A DNA stretch of 64,000 bases from contig NZ_JANUSB010000009.1 in the NCBI RefSeq assembly GCF_024793895.1, positions 62,001 to 126,000 of the forward strand, in the 5' to 3' direction. The position numbers were made by a program, and so were the translations under genes. This DNA comes from Serratia sp. AKBS12 (lineage in GTDB: Bacteria > Pseudomonadota > Gammaproteobacteria > Enterobacterales > Enterobacteriaceae). Positions 59,264-64,000 of the stretch are shown here, piece by piece. Below the pieces are notes generated by a model that was not told the DNA's origin, searched no databases, and saw nothing but the letters and a program-made list of their open reading frames with translations. The first letter of the stretch is position 1. The number at the start of each line of letters is the position of its first letter.

Positions 59264-59608
59264 GTGAATGAAGGAGCGGCATCGCTAAAAACCACACAGG
59301 TTGATATTACCCAGGCAGAAACCATTACCGAAAGGGTATTGTCAGATATTACCACCATGCTAAATTCAGAGAGTATTTATACCAACGCGGTGCAACAACA
59401 AATGCTGGAGTCGCATATTCGTGCAATGGTGCTGCGTTCAATTACTGGCGAACCTCTGCCTGAAGTGGACAAATCACTGTTCGATGAGATCTCGCCACAT
59501 TCAATGCAGTTGGCGCAGCGAGTGGTAAGCCAGTTTAATAATTTGCCGATCGAAGAATCCTATTTACTTTCGGTACACTTTGAAGTGGCAAAAGATAATA
59601 ACCAATAA
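59264..59608 (+). CDS. Stand-alone PRD domain protein
   Basis: 114 residues from GTG 59264, which has GGGAG nine bases upstream. The whole chain is one PTS regulation domain: the two histidines that PTS proteins phosphorylate in such domains are expected at H51 ([11 protein letters not shown]) and H105 ([10 protein letters not shown]). There is no DNA-binding, RNA-binding or ATPase domain, unlike BglG or LevR regulators. As first gene of the operon (33 bp before the DUF2620 gene) it probably senses PTS phosphorylation state and acts on a partner protein. The E. coli yhf cluster also has a small PRD protein (YhfY) next to a DUF2620 protein. Confidence 0.82.
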   Translation: MNEGAASLKTTQVDITQAETITERVLSDITTMLNSESIYTNAVQQQMLESHIRAMVLRSITGEPLPEVDKSLFDEISPHSMQLAQRVVSQFNNLPIEESYLLSVHFEVAKDNNQ

Positions 59609-59641
59609 GCGTTTTATTGATTTCAATCAGGAGAATAAACC

Positions 59642-60007
59642 ATGGGTCAAATTACCGTTGTGATCGGCGACCGTCTGGGCAAAGGGCAAAAAGTTGGCCA
59701 GGGCATTGAAAGTGCGGGTGGAAAAGCCATTGTCATTCCCGGAGTGGCAGCCGACATGAAGCTGGGCGACGTAATGAAAGCAGAAAACGCACAGCTGGGT
59801 ATCTCGTTCTGCGGCAGCGGTGGCGCCGGTGCCATTACCGCGCAAACCAAATATGGCTACAAGGCCAAATATGGCATGCGTTCGATTGAGGAAGGCGTGA
59901 CGGCAATTAATGAAGGCTGTAACGTGCTGGGATTCGGTTTTATGGATAAAGAAGAACTGGGGCAGAAACTGGTTGAAGCCTATATCAAGAAACACGGCGT
60001 AGCATAA
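59642..60007 (+). CDS. DUF2620 family protein (YhfU-like)
   Basis: 121 residues, cytosolic, alpha/beta. The N-terminal ITVVIGDRLGKGQKVGQGIE resembles the first strand-loop-helix of EIIB-type or Rossmann-like domains. The conserved centre FCGSGGAGAITAQTKYGYKA has C57 and a Gly-rich loop that does not fit a Walker A motif. No membrane segment. Known only as DUF2620. It starts after AGGAG and overlaps the next start by one base (TAATG). An EIIB-like or nucleotide-binding role is a guess from the fold pattern only. Confidence 0.8.
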   Translation: MGQITVVIGDRLGKGQKVGQGIESAGGKAIVIPGVAADMKLGDVMKAENAQLGISFCGSGGAGAITAQTKYGYKAKYGMRSIEEGVTAINEGCNVLGFGFMDKEELGQKLVEAYIKKHGVA

Positions 60008-60303
60008 TGAAGGAACAGTATACCACCTCGGTAATTGTTACGGGCAAGGGTGACAGCAAAGCAAAAGCCTTTGCTTCCGCCCTGGCGAATGTACAGGGTG
60101 CGGTATTAAAGTCCACCAATAATATTCTGCTGCGCATCGAACCGCAGGACGTCAGCGTATTAAGCGCGGAAGAAAAAACAACTCGAGAGAAATTCCTGTT
60201 CTTCTTTCTACCGCGTGAAAGAAAAAGTTATGCCGTTTCTCTGGAAGTAACCATAAATGTGACAGTTATCAACACAGAAAAGGTTGTTTTCACCTCGAAA
60301 TAA
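60007..60303 (+). CDS. DUF4312 family protein
   Basis: 98 residues, soluble, mixed alpha/beta (MKEQYTTSVIVTGKGDSKAK at the N-terminus, AFASALANVQGAVLKSTNNI next, then a basic FFFLPRERKSYAV). No signal or helix long enough for the membrane, and no cysteine or histidine pair that suggests catalysis. It lies between the DUF2620 and DUF4311 genes with a one-base overlap upstream and a 13-bp gap downstream. It is probably a cytosolic subunit of the membrane complex. Function unknown. Confidence 0.75.
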   Translation: MKEQYTTSVIVTGKGDSKAKAFASALANVQGAVLKSTNNILLRIEPQDVSVLSAEEKTTREKFLFFFLPRERKSYAVSLEVTINVTVINTEKVVFTSK

Positions 60304-60316
60304 TAAGGGCAGACTC

Positions 60317-61093
60317 ATGTTCCTAATAATTTTATTTAAGTCGATTATTATCGGCGGGCTGGTGGGGGTTGGCGTCGGTGCCGGCGCCGCCCGCATGTTC
60401 CATGCTCCGACAACACAGGGTATGGGTGCATTCCGCACCTTGGGCGAGCTGAATTCCTGCGAAGGCGATCCGGCATCACACTTCTCATTTGGCCTGGGCT
60501 TTTTCTTCAATGCCTGGGCGTCTTCCGTGGCGGCCGGTGCCTTCACGCAGGACGTTGACCACCGCATCATCCCCAACTGGGGGGCGGCCGCGCTGATGAT
60601 CAAGAACCGCAATGTGGCGCAAACGCTGCACGATCCGAAAAAAATGGCCATCGCCTGCGGCATCATCGGCATGCTGGTGGTGGCCTTTCTTAACTCCACC
60701 GCCTCGGCCGTTCCGGCGGCGCTGCAGGTTACGGCCATCAAGGTGCTGGTGCCGGCTGCCAACCTGCTGGTGAATACCGTGATGCCGGTGATCTTCTGGC
60801 TGGCGGCGATTGATGCCGGCAAGCGTTCCGGCTTCTGGGGCACCATTTTTGGTGGCCTGGCACAGTTGATTATGGGCAACGCCGTTCCGGGGCTGGTGCT
60901 GGGTATTCTGATCGGCAAAGGGGTTGAAGAGAGCGGCTGGAACAAGGTCACCAAAATAATGATGGCGGTGATCGTGCTGTTGTTCGTGCTGAGCGGCTTC
61001 TTCCGCGGCTTCGACATGAAACTCCTCGAGTCCTTCAGCCTTGGCATACCGGGCTGGCTGGATGCCATTCACAACACCCTGAGCGGTAAATAA
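60317..61093 (+). CDS. DUF4311 family integral membrane protein
   Basis: 258 residues from ATG 60317. About six to seven hydrophobic segments, starting FLIILFKSIIIGGLVGVGVG. FHAPTTQGMGAFRTLGELNS near residue 28 and FFFNAWASSVAAGAFTQDVD near residue 60 are conserved-looking loops with polar residues. Several later helices carry Gly/Ala/Pro-rich stretches typical of permeases (LIMGNAVPGLVLGILIGKGV). It is likely one half of a two-component permease with the next gene. No PTS EIIC signature or ATPase is recognisable. Confidence 0.8.
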   Translation: MFLIILFKSIIIGGLVGVGVGAGAARMFHAPTTQGMGAFRTLGELNSCEGDPASHFSFGLGFFFNAWASSVAAGAFTQDVDHRIIPNWGAAALMIKNRNVAQTLHDPKKMAIACGIIGMLVVAFLNSTASAVPAALQVTAIKVLVPAANLLVNTVMPVIFWLAAIDAGKRSGFWGTIFGGLAQLIMGNAVPGLVLGILIGKGVEESGWNKVTKIMMAVIVLLFVLSGFFRGFDMKLLESFSLGIPGWLDAIHNTLSGK

Positions 61094-61105
61094 GGCGGCG
61101 TGACG

Positions 61106-61756
61106 ATGGAACAACAAACTCAACAACAAGGCTTCTGGTACGCCGACTGGTCGTTCCCGATTTTTGTCGGCCTGCTGTCCTCGGGCGTGTTTGCCGGGAC
61201 CCATATGTACTACCTGTACGGCATTGGCGCGTTCAACGAAGTGGCTTTCGTCTCGATGCTGCGTGCCGGCATGGATACCGGCGTGTATGGCGCGGTGGCG
61301 GCGTTCGGCGCCAGCTTCCTGTTTGCCCGCATTATCGAAGGCTCGCTGGTTGGCATCCTGGATATCGGCGGGGCGATCCAGACCGGTGTTGGGCTGGGCG
61401 TGCCGGCGCTGCTGCTCGGCGCGGGCATCGTGTTCCCGGTAGCCAACTTTGCCGCGTCGCTGGTCACCGGTCTGGTGATTGGGCTGGCGATCGGATACCT
61501 GATCATCCTGGCGCGCAAGTTCACCATCAACCAGAGTAACTCGACCTATGGCGCAGACGTCATGATGGGCGCGGGCAACTCCTCCGGGCGTTTCCTTGGG
61601 CCATTGATCATTTTGTCCGCCATGACCGCGTCGATTCCGATCGGCATCGGTTCGTTGCTCGGTGCGCTGCTGTTTTATATCTGGGGTAAGCCTATTACCG
61701 GCGGCGCCATCCTTGGCGCAATGATCCTGGGGGCCATTTTCCCGGTTGCCATCTGA
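61106..61756 (+). CDS. DUF4310 family integral membrane protein
   Basis: 216 residues from ATG 61106. A Gln-rich N-terminus (MEQQTQQQGFWYADWSFPIF) is followed by about five to six transmembrane helices. GSLVGILDIGGAIQTGVGLG and MMGAGNSSGRFLGPLIILSA are Gly-rich loops like substrate-binding or re-entrant segments. It pairs with the DUF4311 protein encoded 12 bp upstream. Together they would form the membrane channel of the system. The short gap downstream holds a hairpin (61767-61786). Confidence 0.8.
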   Translation: MEQQTQQQGFWYADWSFPIFVGLLSSGVFAGTHMYYLYGIGAFNEVAFVSMLRAGMDTGVYGAVAAFGASFLFARIIEGSLVGILDIGGAIQTGVGLGVPALLLGAGIVFPVANFAASLVTGLVIGLAIGYLIILARKFTINQSNSTYGADVMMGAGNSSGRFLGPLIILSAMTASIPIGIGSLLGALLFYIWGKPITGGAILGAMILGAIFPVAI

Positions 61757-61766
61757 ACGAGGCCGT

Positions 61767-61786
61767 GGGGCGAACGGTGTCGCCCC
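61767..61786 (+). other. Intercistronic hairpin
   Basis: GGGGCGA (61767-61773) with TCGCCCC (61780-61786), directly before the AAGGAG ribosome site of the amidohydrolase gene. It could lower read-through or protect the upstream message. Confidence 0.55.
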
Positions 61787-61803
61787 GCGGTAAGGAGTAA
61801 AGC

Positions 61804-62943
61804 ATGTATGACTTAATCATCCGCCACGCGCGGCTGGCCGACGATCGGTTGGTTGACGTGGCGGTTCAGGACGGCAAGATTGTGGTGGTTGGGCAACTGG
61901 CGCCGCAGGCTCAGGGGAAGCGCCAACTCGATCTGGGCGGCAGATATCGCCTCAGCGCCGGTTGGATCGACGCCCACGTCCACTGTTACCCGTCTTCGCC
62001 GATTTATCACGATGAACCAGACAGCGTCGGCACCTGTTGCGGCGTTACCACGGTAGTAGATGCTGGCAGTACCGGTACTGACGACGTCGACAGTTTCTAT
62101 GCCCTGACGCGCAGTGCCAAAACCAACGTGTTCGCCTTCCTGAATATTTCGCGCATTGGCCTGTTGCGCCAGAACGAGCTGGCCGAGATGGCGGATATCG
62201 ACAAGCAGGGCGTGCAGCGGGCCATTGAGCGGCATCGCGGATTCATTATCGGCATCAAGGCGCGCATGAGCAGCAGCGTCGTTGGCCAGAATGGCATCAA
62301 ACCGCTGATACGTGCCAAGGAGATCCAGCAGGAAAACAATCAGCTGCCGTTGATGGTACATATCGGCAACAACCCGCCGGATCTGGATGAAATCGCCGAT
62401 GTGCTGACGCGTGGCGATATTATCACCCATTGTTATAACGGCAAGCCCAACCGCATTCTGACTCCGGCCGGTACGTTGCGCGAGTCAATTCAACGGGCGT
62501 TGAAGCGCGGCGTATTGCTTGACGTTGGCCACGGTACCGCCAGCTTCAGCTTTGAGGTTGCGCGGCAGGCGATCGCTCTCGGCATTCTGCCGCATACCAT
62601 CAGTTCCGATATCTACTGTCGCAACCGCCTGTCCGGGCCGGTACACAGCCTGGCGACGGTAATGTCCAAATTCTTCACCGTCGGCCTGTCGTTGCCGCAG
62701 GTGATTGACTGCGTAACCGTCAATGCCGCATCGGCCTTGCAACTGACCGGTAAAGGGCAGCTGCAACCGGGCTTTGACGCCGATTTGACCATTTTCGATC
62801 TTCGCCAGGCGCCGCAGGTATTTGCCGACGCCGAAGGGCAATCCGCCAAGGGTGAACAATTGCTGGTGCCGCTGGCTGCGGTGGTGGCCGGGGAAGTCCT
62901 ATTAACCGATGAAGGGAAAGCCGCTCATGTCTTCGATCTATGA
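61804..62943 (+). CDS. Amidohydrolase/deacetylase family metallohydrolase
   Basis: 379 residues after an AAGGAG site. Metal-dependent amidohydrolase TIM barrel with a binuclear-type site: H58 and H60 in WIDAHVHCYP, K152 in FIIGIKARMSSS (probable carbamylated bridge), H186 in LMVHIGNNP, H209 in DIITHCYNG and D269 in TISSDIYCRN. Related proteins are annotated as deacetylases or dihydroorotase-like enzymes. In this operon it probably removes an acyl or carbamoyl group from the imported compound before the PLP enzyme acts. Its last 17 bases overlap the start of the next gene. Confidence 0.88.
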   Translation: MYDLIIRHARLADDRLVDVAVQDGKIVVVGQLAPQAQGKRQLDLGGRYRLSAGWIDAHVHCYPSSPIYHDEPDSVGTCCGVTTVVDAGSTGTDDVDSFYALTRSAKTNVFAFLNISRIGLLRQNELAEMADIDKQGVQRAIERHRGFIIGIKARMSSSVVGQNGIKPLIRAKEIQQENNQLPLMVHIGNNPPDLDEIADVLTRGDIITHCYNGKPNRILTPAGTLRESIQRALKRGVLLDVGHGTASFSFEVARQAIALGILPHTISSDIYCRNRLSGPVHSLATVMSKFFTVGLSLPQVIDCVTVNAASALQLTGKGQLQPGFDADLTIFDLRQAPQVFADAEGQSAKGEQLLVPLAAVVAGEVLLTDEGKAAHVFDL

Positions 62944-64000
62944 AAAATACCAGTTAAAACAGGTAATCAATACGTCCGGCCGTATGACGGCGCTTGGCGT
63001 TTCCACCCCTCGTCAGGAGGTTATCGACGCGGTAGGTTATGGTCTTGACCACTATTTCGACATCAAGGATCTGGTGAATAAAACCGGTGCCTATATCGCC
63101 GATCTGCTGAACGTCGAGGCGGCGGTAGTGGTTTCCTGTGCCTCCGCCGGCATTGCGCAGTCGGTGGCGGCCATCATTGTCAAAGACAATGCCAACCTGC
63201 TGGTTAACCTGCACGCCGCGCCGGTAAACGAACCACGCGAGATCGTGCTGCCGCGCGGGCATAACGTCAACTTCGGCGCGCCGGTCGACACCATGGTGGC
63301 GCTCGGCGGCGGTAAAGTAGTGGAAGCCGGCTACGCCAACGAATGTTCCGCCGAACAACTCGAGGCCTGCATTACCCGGCAAACGGCGGCCATTCTCTAT
63401 ATCAAGTCGCACCACTGCGTGCAGAAGAGCATTCTGTCGGTCGAACAGGCGGCGGCGGTGGCGCGCAAGCATCAGCTGCCGCTGATCGTGGATGCGGCTG
63501 CCGAAGAAGACCTGCTGTGTTATTACCAGATGGGGGCCGATTTGGTGATTTACAGCGGAGCGAAGGCGATTGAAGGGCCGACCAGTGGTCTGGTGATCGG
63601 CAAAGAACAGCTGGTCGAGTGGGTGAAATTGCAGTCCGGCGGCATCGGTCGTGCGATGAAGGTCGGCAAGGAGGGCATTCTGGGTCTGACGCAGGCAATT
63701 GAAAGCTACCTGACGCAGGAAAAGACCAGCGGCGCGCAAATGGTGGAGCGCATGACGCCCTTTATCAATAGTCTGAATACCTTGAACGGGGTAAGCGCCA
63801 AAACCGTCTGGGACAGCGCTGGCCGCGACATTGCGCGCACGGAAATCGCTTTTGACGAAGCGGCGATCGGCATGTCGACCCTCGACATTGTGCAAGCGCT
63901 GAAAACCGGTGACATCGCCATTTACTTCCGTGGTTACAAGGCCAACGAAGGCAAGATCGAAGTGGATGTGCGCAGTGTGGATCAACAGCAGCTGACGACC
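62927..64000 (+). CDS. DgaE-like pyridoxal-phosphate-dependent ammonia-lyase, partial
   Basis: 358 codons are visible from ATG 62927 to the right edge; judging by the family only the last few residues are missing. SelA/cystathionine-type PLP fold: the N-terminal KQVINTSGRMTALGVSTPRQ is the family signature, LIVDAAAEEDL near residue 187 holds the PLP-pyridine aspartate, and the PLP lysine is K213 in LVIYSGAKAIEGPTSG. DgaE of Salmonella removes ammonia from D-glucosaminate 6-phosphate to give the 2-keto-3-deoxy acid, which DgaF, an aldolase, then cleaves. A dgaF-type gene is expected just past the window. Confidence 0.85.
   Translation, partial: MSSIYEKYQLKQVINTSGRMTALGVSTPRQEVIDAVGYGLDHYFDIKDLVNKTGAYIADLLNVEAAVVVSCASAGIAQSVAAIIVKDNANLLVNLHAAPVNEPREIVLPRGHNVNFGAPVDTMVALGGGKVVEAGYANECSAEQLEACITRQTAAILYIKSHHCVQKSILSVEQAAAVARKHQLPLIVDAAAEEDLLCYYQMGADLVIYSGAKAIEGPTSGLVIGKEQLVEWVKLQSGGIGRAMKVGKEGILGLTQAIESYLTQEKTSGAQMVERMTPFINSLNTLNGVSAKTVWDSAGRDIARTEIAFDEAAIGMSTLDIVQALKTGDIAIYFRGYKANEGKIEVDVRSVDQQQLTT

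Overview
The window is chromosomal DNA from an enterobacterium of the Yersiniaceae type, most probably a Serratia species. The evidence is the very close resemblance of Fis, MreB, AccC, TyrB, GhxP and TldD to their E. coli counterparts, a moderately high GC content, and gene neighbourhoods I associate with Serratia and Yersinia rather than E. coli: aroQ upstream of accBC, msrPQ next to acuI, and a nitrilase between yhdP and tldD. I see no tRNA, rRNA, CRISPR array, insertion sequence or prophage.

Left part (1-22.4 kb). A partial periplasmic cyclohexadienyl dehydratase (pheC-like) and nudI are followed by an Lrp-type regulator, tyrB, yjbQ, yjbR, maa, the divergent SOS pair uvrA/ssb with a LexA box between them, and hemB. 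An accessory stretch then holds a GH26 mannanase-like enzyme, an SDR oxidoreductase with a divergent LysR regulator, a lipocalin-like protein, a glutathione transferase and a VOC protein. After it come the purine permease ghxP, the antiporter yjcE, a cidR-cidAB unit, a CTP-synthase-like amidotransferase and lpxP.

Middle part (22.8-46.4 kb). This is classic housekeeping. The minus-strand block, in transcription order, is acuI, msrPQ, aroQ, accBC, yhdT-panF-prmA and dusB-fis. The plus-strand block is csrD, mreBCD, maf, rng, yhdP, a nitrilase and tldD. Together they cover cell shape, fatty-acid initiation, pantothenate uptake, tRNA and ribosome modification, and envelope lipid transport.

Right part (46.4-64 kb). 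A nucleoside hydrolase, aaeR/aaeXAB (aromatic acid efflux), an aldehyde dehydrogenase, a barnase/barstar pair, darP, pmbA (the partner of tldD), cybC, an AraC regulator with a divergent TauE/SafE transporter, and rnk.

The most interesting region is the operon from 59264 to the right edge: a stand-alone PRD protein, a DUF2620 protein, DUF4312, DUF4311 and DUF4310 proteins (the last two integral membrane), an amidohydrolase/deacetylase, and a DgaE-like PLP enzyme cut by the window end. It looks like a complete uptake and catabolism module for an unidentified amino-sugar acid or similar amide, built on a membrane complex with no recognisable ATPase or PTS permease. I regard this as the candidate undescribed system.
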